Source: Firmicutes bacterium ADurb.Bin146 (GTDB taxonomy: Bacteria; Bacillota; Clostridia; DUPQ01). Taken from it: a stretch of DNA of 64,000 nucleotides. The notes beneath the pieces were generated by a model. That model had not been told where the DNA came from, did no database searches, and was given only the letters and a program-made list of their open reading frames with translations. The DNA lies in the NCBI GenBank assembly GCA_002070475.1, contig MWDI01000030.1, forward strand, positions 27,302 to 91,301, read 5' to 3'. A program made the translations under genes and the position numbers. Shown one piece after another: positions 52,545 through 62,570 of this stretch (positions within the stretch are counted from its first letter, which is position 1; every line of letters begins with the position of its first letter).

Positions 52545-54290
52545 ATGAGCAAGATGGGATACACGGATAAACCCGTAGAAACATTAACAGAAGATTCTTT
52601 TGGTATAAAAACATATATTAATGGTTTATGCCAGTTTATTGTAAGTTGTGATACTCCAATGACAATATCTATTCAAGGAGACTGGGGCAGCGGTAAAACA
52701 AGTATGATGAGCATGATAAAAAAAGAAATTGATGATAAGGTATATCCTATCTGGTTCAATACGTGGCAGTATTCCCAGTTCAATATGGGAAAAGACTTAT
52801 GCGTATCTTTTTTGGAGAATCTCATCACAAAACTTCATTCAAAAGCTGAAAACAGGACAACGAAAATATTGGAAACCAGTCTTCGGATTCTAAAAATCGG
52901 AGCGAAGACCGCTATAAGTACTGTAGGGCTGGATGGCGGTGCAATTGTTGATGTATTTAACAAAGAAGATGCTGATATTGCAAAAGCAGTAAGTGATTTA
53001 AAGGACGCTTTTCAAGATAGTGTTAATGATAAATTGAAGGAAAGCAAGAAAGACAGAGTTGTCATATTTGTAGATGATTTGGACAGATTAAATCCTGCTA
53101 AGGCAGTGGAGTTATTAGAAGTACTGAAGGTATTTCTAGATTGCGAGAACTGTGTATTTATATTAGCAGTAGATTACAGCGTTGTTACTGCGGGCGTTAA
53201 ACAGAAATTCGGCAATCTGGTTGATGATGATAAAGGAAAGAGCTTCTTTGACAAGATAATACAACTACCCTTTAAAATGCCCGTTGCTCAGTATGATATT
53301 AAGAAGTACATTTATGACATGCTGGTAAAGATGGATATGAAGGTTAATTCAAAAATTATTAGTGATTACAAGGACCTTATTAAAACTTCAATAGGATTTA
53401 ACCCCAGAAGCATAAAAAGGCTCTTTAATACATATCAGTTACTTAACTTGATTTCCTGCTGTAAAGCATCAAAAGTTCAGGAAGAATTGCGACAAAAACT
53501 TTTGTTTGCAACAATATGCATGCAGATGACGTATGATCATCTGTATTCTTTGATTGTTACAAGTTCAAAGAATAACGAACTGACAGGGAAGAGTTTACGA
53601 GGGCTTGCAGACCCTGACATTGTAAGAAATTACAAAGGACTTCCTGAAGAACTCCGTTTGGTAAATAAAGATGGCAAGATTGATGAAGATGAACTTCTAA
53701 AAATGTGCTCTTTTATGAAGGCTTTCGTTTCGATAGTTGATATAGACAAGAGCATGCTGTTATCAGATCAAGAATTAAATGACCTGAAAGAAATACTTTT
53801 CTTCTCTTCAGTTACTTCCATAATGGAAGAGACAAAAGTAAATTCCGGTATGGAAATAGAACAAAAGATAAGGACAAGAAACAGAGCAATTATTGATGCT
53901 GTGGATGCGAATCTTACTAATACTGTAGGAGACTTCATGATATGGCAACCTATTAAAGCAGAAAACGATATCAAGTTATCAGATGTAAGCTGTTCAATAG
54001 ACCTTCTTTCAACAAGCGGCATTCCTTTTAAATTTGAATTTCTTATAACATCAAAATCATTAGAAGATATATGTCTTCTTGTCAGATTCAAGTGCGGTGC
54101 TGAATTTCTTGAAAAACTTAAGGAACTATTCGGGCCTAACCCTCTGGATCATGAAATTATTCCAATTATAAATGATAAAGGATATGAATATACCTGCATA
54201 GGAATTAGAGAAGCTGATGCTGCTATAACAATAACAAAAAAAATAGAAGAAGTTTATGAAACATTGAAGAAAAAGGGATATATAGCCTGA
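52545..54290 (+). CDS. KAP-family P-loop NTPase
   Basis: 581 residues. Walker A GDWGSGKTS (about 45-53), FNTWQYSQF (KAP signature), Walker B RVVIFVDDLDRLNP (about 170-183) and GFNPRSIKRLFN (arginine-finger region) identify the KAP class. The usual pair of inserted membrane helices is at most weakly present (ILKIGAKTAISTVGLDGGAI). The C-terminal about 150 residues (EFLITSKSLEDICLLVRFKC, IGIREADAAITITKKIEE) form an unassigned domain. KAP NTPases include phage-exclusion proteins such as PifA, so a defence role is possible. It is a single gene with its own promoter. Confidence 0.85.
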   Translation: MSKMGYTDKPVETLTEDSFGIKTYINGLCQFIVSCDTPMTISIQGDWGSGKTSMMSMIKKEIDDKVYPIWFNTWQYSQFNMGKDLCVSFLENLITKLHSKAENRTTKILETSLRILKIGAKTAISTVGLDGGAIVDVFNKEDADIAKAVSDLKDAFQDSVNDKLKESKKDRVVIFVDDLDRLNPAKAVELLEVLKVFLDCENCVFILAVDYSVVTAGVKQKFGNLVDDDKGKSFFDKIIQLPFKMPVAQYDIKKYIYDMLVKMDMKVNSKIISDYKDLIKTSIGFNPRSIKRLFNTYQLLNLISCCKASKVQEELRQKLLFATICMQMTYDHLYSLIVTSSKNNELTGKSLRGLADPDIVRNYKGLPEELRLVNKDGKIDEDELLKMCSFMKAFVSIVDIDKSMLLSDQELNDLKEILFFSSVTSIMEETKVNSGMEIEQKIRTRNRAIIDAVDANLTNTVGDFMIWQPIKAENDIKLSDVSCSIDLLSTSGIPFKFEFLITSKSLEDICLLVRFKCGAEFLEKLKELFGPNPLDHEIIPIINDKGYEYTCIGIREADAAITITKKIEEVYETLKKKGYIA

Positions 54291-54391
54291 AGATATAACA
54301 TTAAATGAAGTTTATTAAAATAATCCATATAATATGGGTAATCTGCTATGATTCCTTGGTATAATTAACGCATAAAAATATGAGGTGCCAT

Positions 54392-55420
54392 ATGAACAGT
54401 AGAGAAAGAGTAAATGCAGCAATACATTTCAAACCAGTGGATAAAGTCCCGCTGCAATACAACTACACCCCTGTAGGCTATTTTGAACATGGAGATAAAC
54501 TTAATGAGCTATATAAGGCATATCCAGATGATTTTGGACCTTTTGAATACAAAGAAGTACCTGTTTTAACAAAAAACCAACTTGATGAAAATGGTAATTA
54601 TCACGAATTTAAAAAAGATGAATGGGATACTGTTTGGGAATATAGGATATATGGAATTGCAGGAATACCTCATATCTATCCCCTTTCAGACATGGATAAA
54701 CTAAAAGATTATATAGTCCCCTCACAGCCAGATATTGGAAGTGAGCAGTTTTTAATTGACAAGCAACAGGCAGTTGAGCATAAGAAAAGTTACTATCTTT
54801 CTCGTTTTGCCGGCACATTAATTGAAAAAATAAAAGCTTTGTGTCCTGATGAAAATGTCTACTGTGATATGGCAGAAGGAACTAAGGAAATAAACCAGCT
54901 TGCTGATATGATAGTTGAGTATTATGAAAAGAAGATTCAGTATCTTTTAGCAATTGATGTTGATGGTTTTTACTTTGGTGATGATTACGGAACAGAAAAA
55001 AGCATGCTGTTAAGCCCTTCTTTATGGAGAAGCTTTTTCAAGCCAAGATGGGAAAGACTTTTTGAACCTATAAGAAAAGCCAATAAAAACATTCATTTTC
55101 ACAGCTGCGGTTATGTGTTGCCGATACTTCAAGATTTAGCTGAATTGGGTGTTCATTCCATATGGCCCCAGCTCCCTGCTTATGACATGGTGGACTTTGC
55201 TAAGTATTGCAGGTCATTAAAATTAGCTGTCGCTATTCATACTGACAGAGCTAATGTAATGACTTTCGGTACACCTTCGCAGGTAAAAGACCTTGTAAAA
55301 AGAGAATATGAAGTATTCAGAATGCAAGAAGGCGGCTCCTGGTTTTACGTAGAAGCCGACAACGGTTTTCCTTTTGAAAACATGAAAGCACTGGTAGAAA
55401 CAATAGCTTCATATAGATAA
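54392..55420 (+). CDS. Uroporphyrinogen decarboxylase/MtaA-CmuA-family protein
   Basis: 342 residues from ATG 54392 (GAGGTG four bases upstream; an in-frame ATG lies 12 bases earlier). The barrel shows SRERVNAAIHFKPVDKVPL, DVDGFYFGDDYGTEK, LSPSLWRSFFKPRWERLF, IHFHSCGYV and FYVEADNGFPFENMKALVE. Members include heme-pathway decarboxylases, but this divergent subgroup in Clostridia is usually cobamide-dependent methyltransferase-like or of unknown role. No other heme or corrinoid gene is near, so the reaction is open. It ends exactly where the convergent GH20-like gene ends. Confidence 0.8.
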   Translation: MNSRERVNAAIHFKPVDKVPLQYNYTPVGYFEHGDKLNELYKAYPDDFGPFEYKEVPVLTKNQLDENGNYHEFKKDEWDTVWEYRIYGIAGIPHIYPLSDMDKLKDYIVPSQPDIGSEQFLIDKQQAVEHKKSYYLSRFAGTLIEKIKALCPDENVYCDMAEGTKEINQLADMIVEYYEKKIQYLLAIDVDGFYFGDDYGTEKSMLLSPSLWRSFFKPRWERLFEPIRKANKNIHFHSCGYVLPILQDLAELGVHSIWPQLPAYDMVDFAKYCRSLKLAVAIHTDRANVMTFGTPSQVKDLVKREYEVFRMQEGGSWFYVEADNGFPFENMKALVETIASYR

Positions 55421-57703
55421 TTAAATCTTCCTTATACCTAGTATCCCTTTACAAGTATCTTTTTCATTTCCTGTTCTTTCTAGAATTACTTCCAATATCC
55501 TGTTTGATGCTTTGGTTGTATCAGATACATCCAAAAGGACCTCATACCATGGCTCGTATATATTAATTCTTTTAAGGAATGATTCTTTTTTATCAGATTT
55601 ATCATAAATAGTATCAGATATACACTTACCATCCTGTATGACTGATATGTCTTTAACAAGAGTACCGACTTTGCTATCAATAAAATCAAAGCATATATGA
55701 TATCTCCCGTCTTTATATATGTACTTTGATATATCGTATTTAATACTTGCAGCATCATTTTTCTCAAACACCGATTCGTCCCATCTGCTAAGCTCGTTAT
55801 ATTCCAAAGAATGATGTTCCTTGTGTGGAATAATAAGCTTATTAAGAACATTCTTCATAAAATCTGTAATCCTCATACAGATTACAGCTGTGTCAGTAAT
55901 TCTAGTATGGAAATGGGAATTGTCTTTGTCTATAAGTTCTTTCCAGTCCAGTAATGCATGATATATATTCTTAGAATTATTGTGCATCATTTCATACATT
56001 AAACTCATCTGATGATCTTCTTCATGAGTTCTTTCTTTATTGTTCAGCAGTGTGAAGAATTTCTGATAAGCTCCTGCACAACGTAGAACAGCTACTATGC
56101 ATTTGCTTTCCAGCTCTCCTTCTGTATAGCCTATCTGCTTTGCTGCCTTTACTGCCCTGTCTGCCATCCTTATATACTTATCTATATCTTTTATAGGCTT
56201 CTTAGTGTAATCGGTAAAACGGAAATCTTCCATGTCAAATTTGCTTTTCATTATAACTGGGAAGTTAAACATCTGGCCTACTAAAAATCTGTTCTCTGCT
56301 AATGTCCATGCAGGTCCCATATTTAAGTTACACCACTTTACAAAACCATCAGCATCAATATTGTTAATAGCTGCATAGGCTTTCATGAAGTCCTTTTCAT
56401 TTCTTCCTTTGTTATTCCATGTCCATTCAGCCATAGCTGCAATATTAAATCTGTGATAGACATTAGATGGTACGGCATATCCGACCACCTTGTGAATATT
56501 TTTTTCTACAAACTCATCACATCTGTATTTTATAAAATCCGGTCCAGTCCATGGGAATACGCATCTCCAGCCATGAGTAATCTGAGGATAAACTCCCAAT
56601 TTCCCGCCCCTTTCAATATACGGCATAAGGCCTTCATAAATCATAGGGGTTTTATCAGAGATGTATGTCCTGCTTCCGTGATAATACAGGACTGATATAA
56701 AGTCAGGTACTATTTCCAGTATTTTCTCATTAACAGAATAACTGCCTTGCGTTAACAGTATCTCGCAACCTAAATCAGGAAACTCTTTTCTTAATTTTTC
56801 AAATAACTCTACAAGCATTTTGGTTTCTAATATGAAAGGTTCCTGATCTTTACACTTTTCACATATACATTTTTCAGTATTTTCTGACAGCCATACCATA
56901 ACTGATTTAACACCCTTTATGGCAGCTAAAGAACACATCCACTCAAAAACAAGTTTTTTAGTATGCTCTGACGATACGCACAAGCCAGGCTTGTAATCAT
57001 TTCTTGCTGCTGATTCAGGTAATGGCACGTTCTTTATTCTCTCAATAAATTTTGCATACTCGGGCTTATTAAGATATCCACCAATTACAAACTCTAAATG
57101 TGGCACATATGCAGTAAGAATAATCCCTTCTTTTATGCAGTTTTCCAGTACTTCTTTTTTCTCGAGATTACCTACTCCGGTATTTTCTGAATTAATGGAA
57201 AATGTTCCAGTATAATCTAAGCTGTTAAGTTTCAAAGATGATGTAAACTCAATATCATCCATGGAATCTCCACCCCACTGGCCTCTAAGAGGGATATCGG
57301 GATAATCATATATGAAAAGAAGAGGAATAACGAATTCATTATCTTCTTTAGATACTGCTTGAAGCAATGTGCGAACACCGTTCATAATGCCTTTAGAAGA
57401 TATGGCTGATATATTTAATGCACCGTCATACCACATATGATATGCCTGGTCTGAATTGGGGAAATTATTTAAAACCTTAACTGTATTAGGCATAGGGTCA
57501 ACAATACGAATCCTGAATGATCCATATATAGCGTTTCCAAAATATGTTATGAGTTTTCTTTTTGCAGATAATAAGGTTGGATCCTCTGGAAATATTACAT
57601 CAATTTTAACATCTGAAAACGCTACCCTCTTTATATCATTACATGACATTTCTTTTGGTAATGGAATCAGTCTCTGTGATATCCGTTCAGTAAATCTACC
57701 CAT
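55421..57703 (-). CDS. GH20-like glycoside hydrolase-type protein
   Basis: 760 residues. The N-terminal part (about 10-130) looks like the zincin-like beta-N-acetylhexosaminidase domain 2 seen before GH20 and related barrels (IPLPKEM, YHMWYDGALNISAISSKGIMNGVRTLLQ). A barrel-like middle follows (YPDIPLRGQWGGDSMDD, SVMVWLSENTEKCICEKCKD, YPQITHGWR), with a cysteine set C-C-C (KCICEKCK) seen in DUF4838-like relatives. The last about 300 residues are helical, then beta-rich. There is no signal peptide, so it would act inside the cell. The substrate is unknown. The GGGGGTG site supports the start. Confidence 0.75.
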   Translation of the reverse strand: MGRFTERISQRLIPLPKEMSCNDIKRVAFSDVKIDVIFPEDPTLLSAKRKLITYFGNAIYGSFRIRIVDPMPNTVKVLNNFPNSDQAYHMWYDGALNISAISSKGIMNGVRTLLQAVSKEDNEFVIPLLFIYDYPDIPLRGQWGGDSMDDIEFTSSLKLNSLDYTGTFSINSENTGVGNLEKKEVLENCIKEGIILTAYVPHLEFVIGGYLNKPEYAKFIERIKNVPLPESAARNDYKPGLCVSSEHTKKLVFEWMCSLAAIKGVKSVMVWLSENTEKCICEKCKDQEPFILETKMLVELFEKLRKEFPDLGCEILLTQGSYSVNEKILEIVPDFISVLYYHGSRTYISDKTPMIYEGLMPYIERGGKLGVYPQITHGWRCVFPWTGPDFIKYRCDEFVEKNIHKVVGYAVPSNVYHRFNIAAMAEWTWNNKGRNEKDFMKAYAAINNIDADGFVKWCNLNMGPAWTLAENRFLVGQMFNFPVIMKSKFDMEDFRFTDYTKKPIKDIDKYIRMADRAVKAAKQIGYTEGELESKCIVAVLRCAGAYQKFFTLLNNKERTHEEDHQMSLMYEMMHNNSKNIYHALLDWKELIDKDNSHFHTRITDTAVICMRITDFMKNVLNKLIIPHKEHHSLEYNELSRWDESVFEKNDAASIKYDISKYIYKDGRYHICFDFIDSKVGTLVKDISVIQDGKCISDTIYDKSDKKESFLKRINIYEPWYEVLLDVSDTTKASNRILEVILERTGNEKDTCKGILGIRKI

Positions 57704-57803
57704 ATATGCACCCCCATTAGTTATATATTAATTCTATCATACTAATGTTAGGATTAATACCCTTACAGAGTCGAGACATATCATTCAAAAGGTTATACTA
57801 CTG

Positions 57804-60485
57804 TTATTTATTAAAATCAATATATATCAGTGTTTTACTATCGCTAACACAGAATGTATCATCTAGAAAATGAGTTATCTTTCCATTCTCCAATATGAGT
57901 TCATCCTGATACAGAACCTTCTTTGTTTCAGTGTCAAGAATAACTATATACTCACTTCCGGCATATCCATCCTCTTCCTTGGAAGCATAAACCGATGTGA
58001 GCATTAACAGATATTTCCCGTCTTCAGTAAAGGAAAAGTCTTTAATTGCATTACACATATCAACATTATCTGTTATGCATGTTAACTTTCCTTCATCTAT
58101 CCCCTCTGTGGTAATTGTATAAATTTTCAAGGTATCGTTATAGTAACTGTCATATATGGCAAAATATTTATCTCTATAATGGCCGGTATATAGAATATTT
58201 ATATCAGCACCATATAATTCAATACTACTGCCGTCACGTATATCATATATGTATGTATAAAAATTCGAAGGCACATACCCATTTGACACGAAACATGTAT
58301 ATATGAACCGATTAATGTCTAATATTTCTTTGAAAAAATAGTATTTCCCCCAAAAAGCACCTGTACGTAATTTCTCCTTGAGCAGAATATTGTTTACTCC
58401 TGTCGTAGTATTGTAGAGACTGACTGTTCCATCATCCTGCACTATTTTATAGCTTGTATCTGGAATATCCGTTGTGACATCATAAAAATTTTCTGCTGCT
58501 ACTTTCTCTTCGATTATCTGTCCATGAGCATTGACAGTGTCATAGTATGTATCAGAATCAATATGATACTTTATTGTGCATATTCCATCATGCGCAGATA
58601 AATATGCCCATCTTGTATATTTTTTAGAGAAAATTATGTTATTGTTTGATAAGTCAACAATATATACAGTAGAAACAGATCCAGGAACGAAGAAAGCTAC
58701 AACATCCTTATTCAGAGGAACATATTCTTCTCGATAACTATCTTTAGCATAATCTACACCTTTTATAAGTTCCGTTATAATACTGTAATCAGAGACATTA
58801 ATTATCTTCGCTTTTTCAGTTGAATTCAATATACTTCCTGCTTCCGTATACTCGTTAAACGTGAACCTGTTATCCGCTACGACATAATTATACAGGTCCG
58901 TCCGTGTATCAAGCATATTTTCGTCTCCTTGAAGGAAGCCTGATAAAATAACTGTGCCATCCTCATTATAGAAAACAATTACCTGTATGTAGAAACCGTA
59001 ATATCCAGAAGTACTCCTAGTAATGCCCGAAATGTCTTTGTTAGCACTCAATACCACATAATACTGTTTTGTTTTAACTGTGTACCCGTCAAGCATCGAT
59101 GAGTCTGTTTTATCATAAATGTAATATTTGGAATCCTCGTAAATATTTGTTGATATTCCGATATAAGTGATCTCATTACTGTAATACTTGTTACTTAAAT
59201 ATTTTCTTATCCAGTTTACTAAAGGATATTGAAAATCCTGCTTACTTATAACTGATATGTTTGCATTAATAATTTCATTTCTCTCTACAGGAAAGTAAGT
59301 AGAGTCAACGCTTCCATTTATTACACATGTCAACGATCTTCCTTTAGCATAGTATTCGGCATATGATCCAGTTTTGCAGTTAATAACAGCATCCTCGGGA
59401 AAACAATCCATATTTATCGATATGACACTGCTTGGTATAGTAATATTCAATCCTTTATTGTTAGCGAATGCATTCCTTTCGATTATGCTAATGTTATCGG
59501 GTATAGTTACGCTTTTCAAATCACACCATGAAAGTGCATCTTTACCTATTGTATCAACACCTGTAAAAGAAGGTATTAAAAGGTTCGGAGCTGGTTTGCC
59601 TATATGTCCCAGTAGAATGTTACCTTCGATTACCCAGAATGACGTTACACCTTTGCCTAAAGTTATCTTATCTTCCGCTATTCTGCCAAAAGCACTACGT
59701 CCTATATATGTTACGCTGTCAGAAACAACTATCGATTCTAGGTTATTACCAGAAAATGCAGAATCACCTATGTATGTAACACTGTCAGGAATAACTATTG
59801 ATGTCAAGTGATGACCGGAAAATGCAGAATCACCTATGTATGTAACGCTGTCAGATATAACTATTGAAGTTAAGTAACTATTTGCGAATGCAGAATCACC
59901 TATATATTTTACATTGCTTGGTAACACTAAATTATCTATGTAACAGTTATAGAAAGCATTATCATTAATTGTTACAATATTGTTTCCTAAAGTTAACTCT
60001 CTCAAAAAACACCATTCAAACGCAGATTTCTCTATTATCCTCACAGTATCAGGTACAATGACACCATAAAGATCTTTCCCTCTGAAGGCATCTTCACCTA
60101 TTTTAACTACTTCAACCCCATCTATGCTGTTCGGTATACTCACATATCGTCCTCCTTCTATATCGTAATCCAATATAATCCCGTGCATCGCATCAAAAGT
60201 AAAATACTTTTCTGGTGTAAAGGTTTCAGGTTTTTCAGGAATAGGAGTTGGTGTTGGTGTGAGAGTTGGTGTGGAAGTTGGTACTGGCGTAGGAGTTGGA
60301 GTTGGTACAATAATTGGAGAAACTGTAGGTGAAGCAGGTTCTTCTGTTGGAGTTACTGTTGGACTCGCTACTATCTCAGTCGATATTTCCGGGCTTGATG
60401 TTTCTATGTTTTTATCGCATGACGATAACAAAAGTAGAACAACTAATAACAAAAGTACTATACGATTTCTTTTCGTGTTTTTCAT
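57804..60485 (-). CDS. Leucine-rich-repeat (BspA-type) surface lipoprotein
   Basis: 893 residues from ATG 60485 (GGTG upstream). Signal peptide and lipobox (LLLSSC) are followed by a Pro-Thr linker (TPTPTPVPTSTPTLTPTPTP, about 55-85). A BspA-like LRR_5 domain of about ten repeats (about 115-390: DSVTYIGDSAFSG units) comes next. A long C-terminal part (about 400-893) with WD/TolB-like beta blades (ELYGADINILYTGHYRDKYF, YLLMLTSVYASKEEDGYAG) ends the protein. BspA-type proteins often bind host or matrix proteins. It is last in the three-gene operon with the M23 peptidase and the propeller-like protein. Confidence 0.82.
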   Translation of the reverse strand: MKNTKRNRIVLLLLVVLLLLSSCDKNIETSSPEISTEIVASPTVTPTEEPASPTVSPIIVPTPTPTPVPTSTPTLTPTPTPIPEKPETFTPEKYFTFDAMHGIILDYDIEGGRYVSIPNSIDGVEVVKIGEDAFRGKDLYGVIVPDTVRIIEKSAFEWCFLRELTLGNNIVTINDNAFYNCYIDNLVLPSNVKYIGDSAFANSYLTSIVISDSVTYIGDSAFSGHHLTSIVIPDSVTYIGDSAFSGNNLESIVVSDSVTYIGRSAFGRIAEDKITLGKGVTSFWVIEGNILLGHIGKPAPNLLIPSFTGVDTIGKDALSWCDLKSVTIPDNISIIERNAFANNKGLNITIPSSVISINMDCFPEDAVINCKTGSYAEYYAKGRSLTCVINGSVDSTYFPVERNEIINANISVISKQDFQYPLVNWIRKYLSNKYYSNEITYIGISTNIYEDSKYYIYDKTDSSMLDGYTVKTKQYYVVLSANKDISGITRSTSGYYGFYIQVIVFYNEDGTVILSGFLQGDENMLDTRTDLYNYVVADNRFTFNEYTEAGSILNSTEKAKIINVSDYSIITELIKGVDYAKDSYREEYVPLNKDVVAFFVPGSVSTVYIVDLSNNNIIFSKKYTRWAYLSAHDGICTIKYHIDSDTYYDTVNAHGQIIEEKVAAENFYDVTTDIPDTSYKIVQDDGTVSLYNTTTGVNNILLKEKLRTGAFWGKYYFFKEILDINRFIYTCFVSNGYVPSNFYTYIYDIRDGSSIELYGADINILYTGHYRDKYFAIYDSYYNDTLKIYTITTEGIDEGKLTCITDNVDMCNAIKDFSFTEDGKYLLMLTSVYASKEEDGYAGSEYIVILDTETKKVLYQDELILENGKITHFLDDTFCVSDSKTLIYIDFNK
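59695..59905 (-). repeat. 66-bp tandem repeats coding for LRR units
   Basis: The sequence GAATCACCTA recurs at 59761, 59827 and (as GAATCACC) 59893, exactly 66 bp apart, each block coding a 22-residue LRR unit with YIGDSAF. The high identity of these three units compared with the others suggests recent duplication. Confidence 0.85.
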
Positions 60486-60506
60486 TATAATCACCATTAT
60501 ATTCTG

Positions 60507-62561
60507 CTAATCAAGATAATCATACTCATAAATGCCGCATCTGCTGCATGTCCTCTTATATACTCTCACGTAATACTGCAGATCTTCATCATAATATCCA
60601 TATTGATATATCCAGGATCCCCAGTTGTGGCCTAAGGCTGCTATAGGTTGTGTTGACAATACTCCATAGCAACCATAACAGATCTGTGAACGTATTCCTG
60701 AATTAGTACAAGTCGCTGCTGTTGTGATTGTCCAATATGATCCTCCTGCGTGATTTGAAGGATTTTCGGGTATTGTATCTTCTTCGCTATAGCTGCATCC
60801 TGTTCTCATACAGTATCTTACCTTATCACCGGGCGAAAAACATGTTGCTGGAGTGGTAACAGACCATGCTGACATGTTGTGACCTAAAGCGCTGCCGGTA
60901 GTAGCTCCGCATCTTGTACAGGTTGCAGGCGATTCGCATGTTGCGTCACTATAGTCGTGACCTAAAGCGCTGCCGGTAGTAGCTCCGCATCTTGTACAGG
61001 TTGCAGGCAATTCGCATGTCGCGGCACTATAGTTGTGACCTAAAGCGCTGCCGGTAGTAGCTCCGCACCTTGTACAGGTTGCAGGCGATTCGCATGTCGC
61101 AGCACTATAGTCGTGACCTAAAGCGCTGCCGGTAGTAGCTCCGCATCTTGTACAGGTTGCAGGCGATTCGCATGTTGCGTCACTATAGTCGTGACCTAAA
61201 GCGCTGCCGGTAGTAGCTCCGCATCTTGTACAGGTTGCAGGCAATTCGCATGTCGCGGCACCATAATTGTGACCTAAAGGGCTGCCGTAATCTCTTGTTT
61301 CTTCTGCATCGCAATTATTACATGTTCTATATTCTGTTCCTTTAGTTGTACATGTAGGCTGTGTTTTAACTGACCACACAGACCATTGATGTGTATTACT
61401 ATTAGTATATGATTCGCCGTAAATAACTACAGAAGCACCAGTCATATCTTTTGCAGGTTGATCATAATACATCGGCCATATAGAATAATCCATAGTGCCA
61501 TCATGTATTGGTTCTGTAGTATGATCATTTAACATCGTATTAAAATCACAGTCATAATCATTACTATGTCCTTCACGAACTACTGCTACATAAAATTGTA
61601 AAGTATCACCACACTCCATATCATAATCAGAACCTATAAATTGTGAGAAGTCTATAGAGTAAGTGTAAGTTAAAGGATCATAGTTAGAAGGAAATATAAG
61701 TTCATGTTCATAATTAAGTAATGGATTATGAGGGATTAATGGATCATGATAGATTGACGTTTCATAAGTTATACTATTGGTCTCTTCAGTTTGAGTCCTA
61801 ACATGGAAAATTTTATAGTATACTGTCAAGCTCTTGCAGTGAAATGGCATACCTTCAGGATGAGTTCCACCATTTGAACGAAAATAAGCAGTAATATAAA
61901 ATGTATTACCAGAAAAATATCCCCCTGTGATGACATCCATATCTTTGCCATAATTGTAAGACGCATTAGTCCTGAAAAATTGGTATAAGCCAGTTTTATA
62001 TAAATTTTGATCTTCATTTGTTTGGCAAGTAATATGTAAATGAGGAGTATATCCCCGAATTGTTCCATCTGGTGCTGGAAGCAATTGTTCAGCGACTTCA
62101 CCAATTTTATCGAATACATCAACTATATCATTTACGTCTAGATTAGCCAGCGGTTCAATATGCAAATATGTTACCAAATAATCCACACCGTTTATAGTTG
62201 ATTTTATTATTACATTCCGTTGTTGCTGCGTATTAACTCTGTCTATATAATAAACAACACCACCCATTATTGGATATACATCAGTACCTGCTGACATATA
62301 GAAATCTACTCCTTGATGAGGGTTAGTACCATTAGCTTTGCGTGCTTGATTCATTTTACTTATTATACCTACATTATCATAAACAAATGGGTTTGCTCCT
62401 CTGCAAGGCGATTTCGCATTTGCTACAGAACCTGTCCCTAGGAATTGTGTAAAAAGATGATTGTAGGATATAGCATAAACATTCAAGACACATAATAGAC
62501 TCACTATAATTAATATAACACATAATCCGGCTTTAACTTTTCTTAATAAATTCGGTTTCAT
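60507..62561 (-). CDS. Secreted M23-type peptidase with tandem cysteine repeats
   Basis: 684 residues. Signal peptide (1-30, ending VYA), then a LytM/M23 domain: His82-x3-Asp86 (HQGVD), YLHI and TPHLHI supply the zinc ligands. An about 200-residue all-beta middle follows. The C-terminal half has cysteine modules: one degenerate (TCTTKGTEYRTCNNCDAEE), then five near-identical 26-residue repeats (CELPATCTRCGATTGSALGH) and three degenerate ones to the end. M23 enzymes cut peptidoglycan cross-bridges. The repeats with two CxxC-like pairs and LGH are known from clostridial surface proteins and may bind metal or the wall. Confidence 0.85.
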   Translation of the reverse strand: MKPNLLRKVKAGLCVILIIVSLLCVLNVYAISYNHLFTQFLGTGSVANAKSPCRGANPFVYDNVGIISKMNQARKANGTNPHQGVDFYMSAGTDVYPIMGGVVYYIDRVNTQQQRNVIIKSTINGVDYLVTYLHIEPLANLDVNDIVDVFDKIGEVAEQLLPAPDGTIRGYTPHLHITCQTNEDQNLYKTGLYQFFRTNASYNYGKDMDVITGGYFSGNTFYITAYFRSNGGTHPEGMPFHCKSLTVYYKIFHVRTQTEETNSITYETSIYHDPLIPHNPLLNYEHELIFPSNYDPLTYTYSIDFSQFIGSDYDMECGDTLQFYVAVVREGHSNDYDCDFNTMLNDHTTEPIHDGTMDYSIWPMYYDQPAKDMTGASVVIYGESYTNSNTHQWSVWSVKTQPTCTTKGTEYRTCNNCDAEETRDYGSPLGHNYGAATCELPATCTRCGATTGSALGHDYSDATCESPATCTRCGATTGSALGHDYSAATCESPATCTRCGATTGSALGHNYSAATCELPATCTRCGATTGSALGHDYSDATCESPATCTRCGATTGSALGHNMSAWSVTTPATCFSPGDKVRYCMRTGCSYSEEDTIPENPSNHAGGSYWTITTAATCTNSGIRSQICYGCYGVLSTQPIAALGHNWGSWIYQYGYYDEDLQYYVRVYKRTCSRCGIYEYDYLD
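60881..61270 (-). repeat. Five 78-bp tandem repeats within the M23 protein gene
   Basis: Units start at 60881, 60959, 61037, 61115 and 61193, each 78 bp (26 codons). Unit 4 is almost identical to unit 1 and unit 5 to unit 2, so a 234-bp block of three units was probably duplicated. They code residues about 431-561. Confidence 0.93.
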
Positions 62562-62570
62562 TTTGCCACC

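Noticed and set aside
60881..61270. CRISPR-like regular repetition
   Set aside because: The units are directly adjacent, in frame and code for a cysteine repeat; there are no unique spacers.
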